Assembly: GCA_003116975.1 (NCBI GenBank) | Contig: BGKB01000022.1 | Coordinates: 1 to 64,000 of the forward strand | DNA: 64,000 nt | Reading direction: 5' to 3' | Origin: Aurantiochytrium sp. KH105 | Lineage: Eukaryota; Sar; Bigyra; Thraustochytrida; Thraustochytriidae | Shown here: in pieces, positions 19,301-26,055 of the stretch | Layout of the letters: each line of letters begins with the position of its first letter | Position numbering within the stretch: the stretch's first letter is position 1 | Program-made: the position numbers and the translations under genes | Notes under the pieces: generated by a model | Database searches by the model: none | Told to the model about the DNA's origin: nothing | What the model saw: only the letters and a program-made list of their open reading frames with translations

Positions 19301-20779
19301 GAAGGATTGCGTACGCACATTCTCATCATTCCGCTCCGCGAAGACGGCTCGCGCGATTTGGACTTTGCCAAAACAATTCGCTACAAGCCCGGGCTCGTGC
19401 TCGCCTTTCCGCAACGCAAGGGGGAAGATCTTGCGCTCACGGTGCGCAGATTTGGTCTCCGGTCAAGCGTCGTCATCTCCGAGATGACCAGTCGAGCTCG
19501 GAAAGAGGCAGCCGAGGCGGAGGGTGAGAGTTTGACGCAGTTTGTCAAGGATCTCACGCCAAAGAGACCCTCATACGAGTTTCTGATGGAGCTTAGCAGT
19601 ACCGGGCTCTCTCTCTTTAATAGCAAGCGCGGGCTTGAGGTTCTCTACGTGTGTGCGCAGCGTGTCCATCTCGAAGGCGCTCTGGAGTACGTTGAAGAGT
19701 ATGGTTCGTCGGTGCGTTCTCAGTCCACGTTGGAGTTCGCAGTGGGTCATTTTCAGATCGACTCCTCCCAGGTACAGGCCAAGTACCCGGTGATGATGTT
19801 TGCTCGTGAGCCCAAGGCAAAAGCGGTGCGCGAAAGAGAAAGCGAGCCAATCTTGTGCGCTGTGTCTGAGCTGGCAACGGAGCGGACGTTGCTGCTATCG
19901 AAGCGGCAGCGATACAACCGGGCCATCAACGATTATATCCGAATTCAGGTGGCATATGAATCTGGTGGTGCTTCATCCTCGTTTGACATTGTCAAGCTGG
20001 TGACTCTCTCCATGCACAAGGTGGAGGTCAAGATTGACTCGATCCTCCTTGCCGGGGTCTTTCAGGTGATCGATCCTCTCCTGATGGGAACTTCGAGCGA
20101 GGGTGGGTCGATCGAGGGCGAGGGCGCGGTGCTTGGCAGCGAGTCCGAAACCTCCTCTTGGGGCGAGATTGCCATGGTCATGGATATTATGACGGGCAAC
20201 GTGACGATCCCTGCTCAAGACACAATCTTTTGCGAGCGTATTCGCGTATCTCCAACTGCGTTTATCACGTCGGTGAACCTTGGCTCATCTTCAGAGCTGG
20301 AGGATACCCTTCGGCAATTTGGAATCCCTATGGCGTTCTACGGCATTATCAAGCGGTTCTCGCGCTTGGAGAATTTCAGTTTCGATCTCTCGCACGAGTA
20401 CGAGGACGCAATTACGTCGCACAAGTTCCAGTCCCGCTACATTGCAAAGATCACGCGCGCGGTGCTTACGCAAATGCACGAATACTTTCTCAATAAGGGC
20501 AAACAGCTGGTGCCGTTTTTGCATGCCAAGCACGATCACGAGAAAATCCGAGAGCCGCTCGTGCCGTCGGGTGGTGTGCTTGTGCACTATGGACCCGGGC
20601 CGAAACCAAGTATTATCGAATCTGAGCGCGAAAAGGCAGCCTTTGAGGTTCTGGAGCGCAGCTTCCTTCAGTATTTGGAACGCAAACGCAAGGGCTTCCC
20701 CGCGGAAATGCGTCCGCAACAGGACGATCAAAACAACAAATCAAGCAAGAAACACTGCTTTGGATGCGGTAGCTCATGA
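7343..20779 (+). CDS. VPS13: Giant VPS13-family lipid-transfer protein with EF-hands and C2 domains
   Basis: The 4478-residue product comes from one uninterrupted frame. VPS13 proteins are rod-like bridges that move bulk lipid between organelles at contact sites. The N-terminal chorein domain (about 1-250) is followed by two canonical EF-hand loops at 542-553 and 578-589. Next come a C2 domain at about 1195-1310, a third EF-hand loop at 2582-2593 with a degenerate partner after it, and a second C2 at about 3115-3240 with DWD and SSDPF calcium-loop residues. VAB/SHR-BD-type adaptor repeats follow (about 3275-3900), with LENLLPHPIDIALEV and YRIANVTDEPL motifs. Then comes the VPS13 C-terminal region with QIDSSQVQAKYPVMM. 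The protein ends in HCFGCGSS, whose last four residues form a weak CaaX-like box. EF-hands are not part of animal or yeast VPS13. The ATG at 7343 opens the chorein sequence directly. Confidence 0.96.
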   Translation: MSSLVGSLIQRVLTKYLSEYFTYGKLEVKGIGEYHLVDLELRPEIVPANLAVKVRTCSLHAMHIKVHPLQLFSLSASYAISVTIDTLKIVIEERPEEEWDERAEFEALKATKLALIQQIRDQALQSIETKLASLDGNLVPKTSESSLMGLVKNLAVRFAGNFELEVKGVEVAYHFEGADRSGHVGLKVQGFRLENTSLSPRVEIARNNANAKNVNARGDRVGDDADLSPVAQEDPGIADDDVYVAGIFVEPVQGATERIVKKQIRIEGVEVYLQRNEKAGVSTRSKLVNRFNMESVLAVNLASDPRPTLGIVELRVSHVAVAVSPHDLAALTYLGDSLTHQVRWKLWCSERFAKLVQTGITTQEQAECFKVYEKMFEKGKQDVGPRTRAPKKAAPAASGIDSLLADMSWIHKCELRSHPETIRTILNSVASIVAKREKEKILEQIERGQKPSITTRISGAASSWIGWATGSNDASSKADDGTSSVGTSSVAGSAPRIKTEDEIHNMAKSAQELSSALGISSDADNDAKKIRKHRRKIFDSMDKDKSGDVDVVELQVGLAMAGTTLSPKKVHELISTFDTNLDGSIDFEEFCTMCDLAPGRLGSSSKTANGTESQSKPDVLALSFTVQGFEAVIFADEPHKCRAENKPPPLRIVAALNEICTAVAVEGAMNPMVGMRSLNVGVRKIAVDLYDGHDKLALLAPKAFATRMINTVQAGRQSIKDENAETEVEDDMDLAESRFSVRVLSLKLSENDVAPTLSPYCSLYYLDEFEDTLDEQTTALVDGASCGKPDEAGFSEYNFRSQSPVIPPLDFIVGHGRTERKAHVQIQVRQRQDNSSWVRRMVRRNLSSVDPVESDLVLCALDVRLPVRAIAKDEFSRIGTQMYRDFEEWYELPGGFGKVLLRVECAPSGPSTVRAPTLPLSTPKSSALSTLFEFEAKLNQSVMYFDVAAGVTVPKFYINLHPELLPWTDKLSGAFSADNLAKHAWTPGAAGPASNEAHPAWRCEKVLLDVGVTEMRGIDTKKARIVSTRLLCGAEKLGVEGMLANENLLTLGETQNLFQLEFLKPQAQIEVAFELGSKRTIKIEGLTLHRVLEDVRKGRKSLLFWCNTTEAGVRVRVSIDVSSPDFVIEDDGDVADADISKENTAEPIEPSIAMPPSWQQQGQLAQDPPQAEWAKWVQADPFGLMTFPPLLQQNIAYLNVQVVSARGLRAADFNGKSDPYCVLTCQAQESRTHVVPKTLTPSWEDKPQTSQFRFGPLPGSALDPSSYETLDLRVMDEDFGGEWTHDLLGVAHVPLHDLYDQVVRAPNEQQQQQASASAPTSGSEQISSRPSSKRYSKRPASQAEINPERSVTMWIPLHMQDSAAQSGTAQDSDEPDGAVQVRIWLEPCGESRRPQSVIPVALDMTMLMDVAMPAIRIPRNHELNASRKTIEISLGRPSMSMRVNNGASNSLVESLRIHADHRETLHSLQGGAARLQHHTSSATNAARSRPGMPKRQSTSQGLPDPDTESGFFSVAERAQQSDTPELAPTASVSTNLDDFHSIATAGDEDIVGDSEGELSAPRRLKSAESEGPRVRKVQKSVMADLDFALGFYVDAFEVRVGFTHSRQGARDFLRLAADEFSIDAMYSLYDCGLPLIKLSMQAKKFEVEDKWQSHPIIGDHLEDVYDEMESELTDMERRRLRKARQRRSLPQFRLSLIYQRNAVAEDQRQELGTNPVPSLLFGIDLEGMYVLVTPLFDFSTKLASAFGLLNDDDGLQQPEVVTELQEASENAEEPKDEEAKQDEAKEKAKANTQAQSGAIQTTAPGSVLPVSKVRVLVRTSSIELHLMQRQTLCLETRRRLHKFPPKAMIFRVGSEIKYTAIARPFDKDSRALPGSEMLKIRATCDARIAPTKIARNCFQRLPEDIYSGDNVILEPFTFNMTMKTNSIDTARDLRLARRLQGFGDSEKSDTDAELDSFFNTSSGSHFELPEEEPPRLDSSKNQEESGSIGQIRDLRAEDIWGVNSHTVMAQQKMRDELQRAKESHFTTVRIFEIRLDGLEARLDTGDVNFVLAVGNKQLEMYANLFPPPNTGKDAGDGAPRNHAESTVSRRESAARSEHANSMLSTNASESGLSLDDDGYAGVSPAKQQQHMRVLTAADIQLMSKIKSNLLHGQDDDILTQNSGDTDEGITVGDPGVDDLGTSLEGGKEMVEKEREARQPGTYETHDFEALNSSSEPRLFNAEDAAPNPRPKKTDGNQSLLPGWLLAGMVPMLVMCSDTEAFRRRLPGDIPGHWNTARDAEVLGHLSSEASRGAVTELVFNQINVYVNQLMLGIGNNIDGYPTPFLRLSLAQFNLIGCSRTLFTDDMQIRGYISTTSTYYNSFVRAWEPVIEPWSLLLQGEHSKSTSGRLFQAIAPRRLNVNITDAFLKSMTSFLGSLGPTYSPLDDERLHGMYTPNWVVNETGHALELWPVNKPGGQMRSLEPRLLEYRGQKQIYHAETSEALRLHLHDTTRIRAKMAELLNHMRENKRRLVFKTVKYLRNAARRHREARENDPNRNLEAEKEKRASFMKKFAQDDVKDNEEQEEQEEDLRKDLTELFRFMDEDDSGEISCVELQNALSHYGEPISVEEVLYSIGEMDDEGVENVDAAETGIDLGEFLDFFMPSLLESPSKPAPGLDVHAIGFRVIDLEGKGSQASSSTEGVGDDEASSASGGDQVVAVPLPDQIGIAPSENAGQFMLQTAAVVALGHHDTKNALGGRGKEESSSSSEIDRTNAGGGSKTSELNGNDDDDNDDDDENSDDGDLTPAQSPEDEEKEREERRRSKHLTAFQLKGKSQERGYSFHDRNMRALSVVANVQKIGRSSAGDVLFLETPIRVENRTIVPFRVNFVCHGPDGGVLYEDAMFTLSPGDEQSIPLKYLYARQLGNLHGGDCGFSVSPLMDRGAQQRIWLNKRGERAQEEKRTRGRTLSVDSTHSNQTADSAYDDWTDSGVLVALEGGQGLRVRQPFRARDDLLTGEGNLLNDLLVRDAPSRGDGLDSDIVGASRVVFYPREEEDDDEVEGGQDSHNPDGHQQSQSSHRRRRRRKQQSQQGNIVSLEDLDELDAVESGQDLANRAPDVFECVMLTQRNALHRYEMKEILTVQVLQASNLMSADANNSSDPFVIVSSLDGKTTVEKFKTPVIRKTLNPIWANKSTFRFGEGKEPLSRQRRLRFSVVDWDALTSNDPLGYVTLDVKDIVSWFSAGHGVKTARGVVKKTFMLEAGRGVSDKEVKGSLTVEFSYKRYAAATGTPKQYLQHVFSFYPPLVLENLLPHPIDIALEVLKKDSKNEEVVSRHKVHLIKGGRAPFHEMDGALLDYLNPNWVRHHSARASHHLTGKPDGRALASDDGLIAQVRVRMHTSEGPTAWSDPLNSDSLGVPLSDPSMKDRPVCSVSAEVERKTTQDGGGRRLVICAPFWAVNKSDLILDWTISLSSKKKKLQQGRTETRVWDHLPQSIAPFFAPAMKRSVYGEARSANNPGGPRFTAPLGKCIMDDDSDETKELQSGLPVYVPLFANKLPGPEQFPGFEVIVMAARVEGLHENAEAVALSCSVQEEDGSHLGHHSYTAAVPGGSSREWPFASGFLSVSAPASQDAKPVRGNLVLKLREVSESSATSASAILQAAMYGDNANSSSGNDNGGTGSNQQNSKGKTESSNTNSTSATAFDSLYAKNPESYRALGEARMSLPGLVKELLVKNVIERELKIGEAKVVVHVSLAGVPVDERLISLYSSLSSVVGTSAFRRDIGVSLMPLYGTYSRTSLLTIGPKYRIANVTDEPLLVKQGGCPDSTAILLKPRDPALHSNPNDLSDVKVFCFHYQLTPGTRFQVRDDPSRKVYTAAEYIQVRLATADGIWSEPIALDGLDDFALQLRAGPERKRAARVWVDDNESLPSKMLIFRTLDVDEVDHTIRNKMPDRSFEVIQIPSRSVGLKAAVMRCFKPLPGASKLLRQGFPPDVVKPGEELSLPLDRAPEEGLRTHILIIPLREDGSRDLDFAKTIRYKPGLVLAFPQRKGEDLALTVRRFGLRSSVVISEMTSRARKEAAEAEGESLTQFVKDLTPKRPSYEFLMELSSTGLSLFNSKRGLEVLYVCAQRVHLEGALEYVEEYGSSVRSQSTLEFAVGHFQIDSSQVQAKYPVMMFAREPKAKAVRERESEPILCAVSELATERTLLLSKRQRYNRAINDYIRIQVAYESGGASSSFDIVKLVTLSMHKVEVKIDSILLAGVFQVIDPLLMGTSSEGGSIEGEGAVLGSESETSSWGEIAMVMDIMTGNVTIPAQDTIFCERIRVSPTAFITSVNLGSSSELEDTLRQFGIPMAFYGIIKRFSRLENFSFDLSHEYEDAITSHKFQSRYIAKITRAVLTQMHEYFLNKGKQLVPFLHAKHDHEKIREPLVPSGGVLVHYGPGPKPSIIESEREKAAFEVLERSFLQYLERKRKGFPAEMRPQQDDQNNKSSKKHCFGCGSS

Positions 20780-20981
20780 GAGCCATGTCCCACTATCCTT
20801 TGGTAATGAGTTGATTGCTTGCTCGACACGCCAAGCCGAAGCCAACAACTTCTTTAGAATTAAAAATTACACGAACAAGCAAGATAGCTGGGCGTTGGCG
20901 ATAGCACAGAACAAAAACAAATTGTAAGTGTGTTTCATTTCGAATCTTGTCTTTTGGTTCACATGCCTTCTAGAATGATAG

Positions 20982-23900
20982 CTACTCCCTTTCCTTTTGG
21001 TCAGACTTCGAAATCGGGTCAATGATGGCACCAGCGCGCGTAATGACTTCAGGCTTGATGGACTTGTTGAAGATGTACGCTGTATTAAAGTCGCTGCCCA
21101 GAGGGTTGCGAAGGCTCGCTTCGTATTCCTCGCGACTGGTAAAGGGGTAAGGCACGTCGGAAACGAGATACTTGGTGACCTTTTTGTTGCGCTTTTCGGA
21201 AAGAAGCACGTGCTTGGGGCCAGCGCGCTGCTTCTTCGCTGCGACTTGCACGCGCGAGGGCTGCGGGGCTGCACGGGCCCTCTTCTTGCGAGGCACAATA
21301 TCCGAGCCGGCCCACGAGCCCCATCCAGCCTTGTCGAACATTGTCTCCTCTTTCGACATTTTCGACTTTTCGGCACGTCGTGTTTCTTCCTCCTTTTCAT
21401 CCTCGAAATCTTGGGCGAGCGTTGCGGTTCCTGCAAACGCGCGTCGAATAAGCTCTCCTTGCTGCTTCCGCTTCGCCTTCTCGACCTTGTCTCGTTTCCC
21501 CGCGCGCGCATCTCCTGTGAGAGATTTGGTCACATTCACCTTGACATCGGGAATACCTTGAGCAGCGTCCCCTCCAGCCTGCTTCTTTTGGGTTTTTGTC
21601 TTGGATGAAGCGGCGCGTGTTGTGGTGGTAGTCTCCTGATCGATCCAGGGGTTTGCCTCGGCCTTATCATCTTCTTCAGCTGGCTTGGCGACCTTTTTGG
21701 TCCGTCGCGACGAAGGAGCTGCTTTGGCTTCGCTGAGAATTGTGCGTGCGGGCGAGGACGTTGACGGTGCCTCGACAGCAGCAGCAGCAGCAGCAGAAGA
21801 AGAAGAAAGGTTCTTGCCTCGGCGCGCCTTTTTCATACTCTTATCCGCCGGCTCGATTTCTTCTTCCGGCACTGTCACGGTCTCGAACTCGGGCATATCA
21901 AAAAGCTGACGACGGGATTTTTGTTTGTGCTTCTTGGTTTCCTCGAAACTAGTACCTGGCACAGCAGTGACGCCCAGATCGGCGTCGTCAGCGGACGTGG
22001 TGGCGCCAATGTCAAGCCCTGCGTTCATACGTGCGTTCACACTAGCTCGCATTGGCAGTCCTGCAGTTGCCGCAGAAGAAGAAGGTTCGGCAAAAGCATC
22101 CGTCTCGCCGGACGAGGGACCAAAAGGCTTGCCTTTAGCAACAACATCAAAGCGCTTGCGACCCGTGAAAGCGGCAGCGGTGGTCTGCCCGTTAGACAGC
22201 ACGTCAGCCTCATCCGTGGTAATGGTTCCTTCTTTAATCGCAGAAAGGAGCCTGGAGGCACTCTTCTTTGCTTCCTCCTGCTCACGCTCGAGGCCCTTTT
22301 GCATAAATCGAAGACCAAAGATGCCCTTGGCACGCTTTCCATCATCGGCCGTATCCCGCGCATCAGCATCAATCTGATCCACAAGAAGCCCAGCTTTGCG
22401 CTGGAGCATTTCATCAGCTCCGCACAGCGCATTGGCGGCGTCATCTTCGTCGTCGTCACTTTCGCTCGCGTCGCTCTCATTATTCATCGTACGCATGCGG
22501 TGTCTGAGGTTACGTTCTGTTTCAAGCTGCTCGCGGACAATCGCCTGTGTGTAGTCCTTGCGAGAGCCCCCGTGTTTAAGGAGGCCGCGAATGAACTTTG
22601 ACGTGTTCTTATGACGGAGTGTCATGCGCTCCTTGGCGCGCTCGAGTGCCGCACGCTCCTCCATCTCCCTCACAGCTTCTGGGTCAACCTTGCGAAGGCG
22701 CTCCATTTCCTTTTCCTGGTCACGTGCCTCGCGGCGCTTTTTCAGGCGCCGGTAGGCCTTGGACTTGATCTTATTGGCGCGCCTGGCTTTTTGCTCGCTG
22801 TAAAACATGAGGGCCTTGAGCTTTGCGAGTTCTTTTTGGCGCTCGCGCATTTGCTTTGGGTCAGCCTCGCGGACTTCGAGCATGTACTTTTCTTCATCTT
22901 CCCTCGCGCGGTTTTCATCAGCAAGACCACTGGCTTGGAGAGCCTCTTCCACTTCCTTTTCCAAGTCGTTGCTGGCGCTGAAGCCGTCTACAACCTGTGC
23001 GCTGGAGTCTCGAACGCGAGACGGTTCATTGAGAGGATACGACATAGAGGTAGCGCGCCTGTGCTCGGTGATTGTCGGTGTCCACTTGGACACCTCTTCG
23101 GAGGCTCGCTCGTAGCCGACCTGACGTTCTGCGCGCGCCTCGAGGTGTTTCTTTTTGGTTCCGAGGACAAGGTTTGCTTCTTGGACTTGTTCAATGCGGC
23201 GCTTGACGCCGCCCAAATCCTTGCGTTCGTTGCCAAGAGATCTGACCATGTCTGCCATGCTGAGCTTTTTCTTTTGGCTCGCATTAAATTCGCCCTCGGT
23301 GCGCGCCGCTTCGTTGGCGGCTGCAATCGCTCGTTTCACCTTGCCCTTTCTTCCGGCATCTTCCGCCATTCCAGTGACAAGGTCCATCAATCGGCTTGTC
23401 TTGGTTTCTTTGCTCTCGTCCTCGTCCTCGTCCTCGTTGTCATCTTCTTCATCTTCATCTTCATCTTCATCTTCATCTTCATCTTCATCTTCGTCATCTT
23501 CGTCATCATCATCATCATCACCTTCTTCTTCTTCTTCTTCTTCTTCTTCAGCACTCTCCTCTCCCTCTTCTTCGTCTTGATCCTCGTCTTCGTCCTCCTC
23601 ATCATAATCCTCGCCACCAAGAAGTTCCCGGGCAAGACGTTTGGCCTTGTCAGACATTGCATTGCCCTTGGTCTTTTTCTTCTTGGCCACGGTGGACTGA
23701 CGTTTAGCAGACGGAACCTCGGTCTCACTTTCTGCGGCGTCACTATCGTTCATGAGATCGAGGAGAGTGGGCTCATCGTCCCTGCCCGCGAGTTCGTCGT
23801 CATCGGGCTTGTCGCGCTGGGCAAAGATGTCTCCAAATTGCCTTTCGTCCTCCGAGTCAAAAGCGCCATCAGAGCTAATCTCCTCGTCGTCCTCGTCGCG

Positions 23901-24041
23901 CACAATCGTGCTGTACTTTTGCAACCGCTTCTCGTGGTCCTCGTCCACGTCGCCACTGTCCTCGCCCCTGCGTCGCCGCCGCCTGCTCGAGTCCTGGCCT
24001 CCCCGCCGCGACGGTCTCTGGGCCTGTTGTTTCCTCGCCAT
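20982..24041 (-). CDS. UTP14: UTP14, U3 snoRNP / small-subunit processome factor
   Basis: The 1019-residue nucleolar protein is needed for 18S rRNA processing; in yeast Utp14 activates the helicase Dhr1. Family hallmarks are the block around 480-500 containing RHKNTSKFIRGLLKHGG, the later GWGSWAG motif (about 905-911), and a C-terminal region with KVTKYLVSDVPYPFTSREEYE. The N-terminus (about 140-215) is a long Asp/Glu tract encoded by a TCATCT/TCTTCT hexamer-like repeat on the plus strand (23440-23570). Ala and basic patches resemble nuclear/nucleolar signals. The ATG at 24041 follows a short (GCGA)n leader tract. It converges with VPS13, with a 200-bp gap. No introns are seen. Confidence 0.95.
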   Translation of the reverse strand: MARKQQAQRPSRRGGQDSSRRRRRRGEDSGDVDEDHEKRLQKYSTIVRDEDDEEISSDGAFDSEDERQFGDIFAQRDKPDDDELAGRDDEPTLLDLMNDSDAAESETEVPSAKRQSTVAKKKKTKGNAMSDKAKRLARELLGGEDYDEEDEDEDQDEEEGEESAEEEEEEEEEGDDDDDDEDDEDEDEDEDEDEDEDEEDDNEDEDEDESKETKTSRLMDLVTGMAEDAGRKGKVKRAIAAANEAARTEGEFNASQKKKLSMADMVRSLGNERKDLGGVKRRIEQVQEANLVLGTKKKHLEARAERQVGYERASEEVSKWTPTITEHRRATSMSYPLNEPSRVRDSSAQVVDGFSASNDLEKEVEEALQASGLADENRAREDEEKYMLEVREADPKQMRERQKELAKLKALMFYSEQKARRANKIKSKAYRRLKKRREARDQEKEMERLRKVDPEAVREMEERAALERAKERMTLRHKNTSKFIRGLLKHGGSRKDYTQAIVREQLETERNLRHRMRTMNNESDASESDDDEDDAANALCGADEMLQRKAGLLVDQIDADARDTADDGKRAKGIFGLRFMQKGLEREQEEAKKSASRLLSAIKEGTITTDEADVLSNGQTTAAAFTGRKRFDVVAKGKPFGPSSGETDAFAEPSSSAATAGLPMRASVNARMNAGLDIGATTSADDADLGVTAVPGTSFEETKKHKQKSRRQLFDMPEFETVTVPEEEIEPADKSMKKARRGKNLSSSSAAAAAAVEAPSTSSPARTILSEAKAAPSSRRTKKVAKPAEEDDKAEANPWIDQETTTTTRAASSKTKTQKKQAGGDAAQGIPDVKVNVTKSLTGDARAGKRDKVEKAKRKQQGELIRRAFAGTATLAQDFEDEKEEETRRAEKSKMSKEETMFDKAGWGSWAGSDIVPRKKRARAAPQPSRVQVAAKKQRAGPKHVLLSEKRNKKVTKYLVSDVPYPFTSREEYEASLRNPLGSDFNTAYIFNKSIKPEVITRAGAIIDPISKSDQKERE

Positions 24042-24628
24042 GACGCCCCCGCCTCCTCCTCGCTCGCTCGCGATCTCCGCCAGAGAGAACTCGTGCCAAA
24101 GGCGTCAATCGCGCTCGCGCTCAAGCCCGCGCAGGTTCTGCACCTGCGTCGCGACGCTTGGCGTGGCGCGGCGTGGCGTGGCGTGGCGTCGCGCGGCTTG
24201 GCTTTGCTGCTCCTCGTCGCGCCAGAGCCCGTCCGGGTCCGCAGAATCGGTGGCCGCGGAGGTTCTACGGCCGCGGACCCGGCGCGGCACCGGCAAGGAA
24301 CTAGGAACGCTCTATGCGTTCATTAGACGAACTCTTCGAGAACCTTTAGAAGTCGCGCAACGCATTTCAGGTGCCGGAAAGAAAACGGGTTGCGGAGACT
24401 TTCAACCAAGCAGCAAACGATAGCAGACCAGAAGCGAGGGAGGGTGCGAGCGCTGGCTCGAGAGCGTGGCAGTGGACGGCGAAGGAAACTGGGCTGCGGA
24501 GGGAGCGAGAGCGGGAGAAACGAGTGCGAAAGGCGACTGTTTTCCGTCCAGCGTCACGGCTTCACGAAAGAGGGCGGAAGCGCGCTTGCCTGCTGCTCTA
24601 TTTTTCGCGCCTCAACTCGACTTGCAAC

Positions 24629-24670
<42 letters not shown>

Positions 24671-24775
24671 CTTTGCTGCGGAGGAACATACGCGCGGCGA
24701 TCTCTGCGGCAAGAATTTTTGCAGGCGTACGCAAGGAAGGCTCCCATAGCTCTCCCTCGTTCTTCGCTTTGCGTA
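24042..24775. other. Divergent UTP14/SNIP1 intergenic region
   Basis: This region carries both promoters and leaders. GCTC repeats at 24061-24072 sit about 20-30 nt upstream of the UTP14 ATG. A GTGGC pentamer run lies at about 24170-24195. A perfect GCAA run at 24629-24670 sits about 105-150 nt upstream of the SNIP1 ATG. The long plus-strand frame through here starts at a GTG and its N-terminal 135 residues are low-complexity, so I treat it as leader. Confidence 0.5.
24629..24670 (+). repeat. (GCAA)n leader tract of SNIP1
   Basis: About 10 tandem GCAA units in the sense direction, roughly 105-150 nt before the chosen ATG. Confidence 0.85.
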
Positions 24776-25651
24776 ATGGCGTCAACATCGCAGGAGTCAA
24801 GCGAGAAGAACTCGGCAGGCCAAGAACCAAGAACGCTTGCCGCCGAGGCTGCAGCTTCATGGGAACGTCCCTCCACGTCTGGCGCCGGACAACGCTCTCG
24901 ATTTAGTTCGCGACATGAAAGGCCATCTCAACACACTGATCGAGAGGGCAAGCGCCGCGCCCGAAGCAGTGGTCCGGATCATGAATCGAAGCGCCAGCGC
25001 AGGAAACGGTATGCGGCCGAAGATGCCGCACAGGACGCCGCGTTTTCGGGCGAGCGCGTATGGGGAAAGGCAGAGAACAAGACAGTCAAGCTCGACGCGT
25101 ACGGCGCTCCAAAGCGGGAGCTCGCACCCGGCGAAGAAAAGGAGAAAGCCAACTTTGGTCTTTCTGGGGCGTTGGGCAAGGATGAACGGACCGGTCGCAT
25201 GTACAAAGGGGTGCTGATGAAGTGGACCGAGCCTGCCGACGCCGTGACGCCGCCAGGGCCTGGTTGGCGTCTCTTCGTATTTAGGAAAAAAGAAGCAGTC
25301 GACACAGTCTTGCTCCATGGACAGTCCGCGCATTTGGTGGGTCGTGACGAGCGCGTTGCAGACATTCATACCAAAAACTCATCGTGCTCGAAGCAGCACG
25401 CCGTAATTCAGTTTCGCATCAAGACTGTGCAGCCCCCTCCCGGTAGCTTGGATCCGCCGAGGCACTTTGTGCGGCCGTATATTATTGACTTGGGCAGCTC
25501 AAATGGCACAAGGCTCAACGGCGAGAGACTCGAGCCCTCGCGATACTATGAGTTACTTGAAAAGGACATTTTACGGTTCGCGAAGAGCTCGCGCGAATAC
25601 GTGGTTATGTTTGACGAAAAAGCGGCCGAGCTCGAGAAGGCTGCGATATGA
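24776..25651 (+). CDS. SNIP1: FHA-domain RNA/splicing factor (SNIP1 / Pml1 / DAWDLE)
   Basis: The 291-residue protein has a basic, Ser/Arg/Lys-rich N-terminal half, a conserved FGLSGAL segment and an FHA phosphopeptide-binding domain at about 160-280. FHA motifs are all present: GRDER, CSKQHAV and YIIDLGSSNGTRLNG. The EKDILRFAKSSREYVVMFDE ending is typical of the SNIP1/DAWDLE/Pml1 group. In yeast Pml1 is part of the RES pre-mRNA retention and splicing complex; in plants and animals the relative supports small-RNA biogenesis and spliceosome activation. The ATG at 24776 (G at -3) is chosen because residues before it are repeat-derived and the upstream frame opens with GTG. No introns are seen. 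Confidence 0.92.
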   Translation: MASTSQESSEKNSAGQEPRTLAAEAAASWERPSTSGAGQRSRFSSRHERPSQHTDREGKRRARSSGPDHESKRQRRKRYAAEDAAQDAAFSGERVWGKAENKTVKLDAYGAPKRELAPGEEKEKANFGLSGALGKDERTGRMYKGVLMKWTEPADAVTPPGPGWRLFVFRKKEAVDTVLLHGQSAHLVGRDERVADIHTKNSSCSKQHAVIQFRIKTVQPPPGSLDPPRHFVRPYIIDLGSSNGTRLNGERLEPSRYYELLEKDILRFAKSSREYVVMFDEKAAELEKAAI

Positions 25652-25803
25652 GAAGTACAAAGATCCATTCGAGATGAGTTAGTATCTTTACATTATTTCG
25701 TTGAACTTCTGCAGCGCTGTGCACTCGGTCTCAAAGCGATGTAGAAACCATCTTTTGGTGTAGTATACCCTGTTGACCTTATGCATCGCGCGTCCCCCGC
25801 GTG

Positions 25804-25843
<40 letters not shown>

Positions 25844-26055
25844 CTTCTTCGCATTCACAGTGGTCAGTGCCACAGTGCCCTGGGGAGACAATCGTTTTCC
25901 AGAGCTGAGACTCACCTCATGCTCTGTAATGTGTAATGGAGTAGATAATGATGATGATGCGCCGTCGCGACCAAACGCGGAAAAGATTCTTACGCGACCC
26001 TGACAAAGACAGGCAGGCAGACGCGAAGGAGCAGAAAGGATAAGGGAGCGTTACG
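25652..26055. other. Intergenic region with CT microsatellite
   Basis: The gap between the tandem SNIP1 and IMPase genes holds a perfect TC dinucleotide run at about 25807-25841. It presumably contains the SNIP1 3' end and the IMPase promoter. No gene is seen. Confidence 0.6.

Noticed and set aside
24371-24775. N-terminal extension of SNIP1 by 135 residues
   Set aside because: The extended frame begins with GTG, runs through a (GCAA)n repeat, and lacks similarity to the family.
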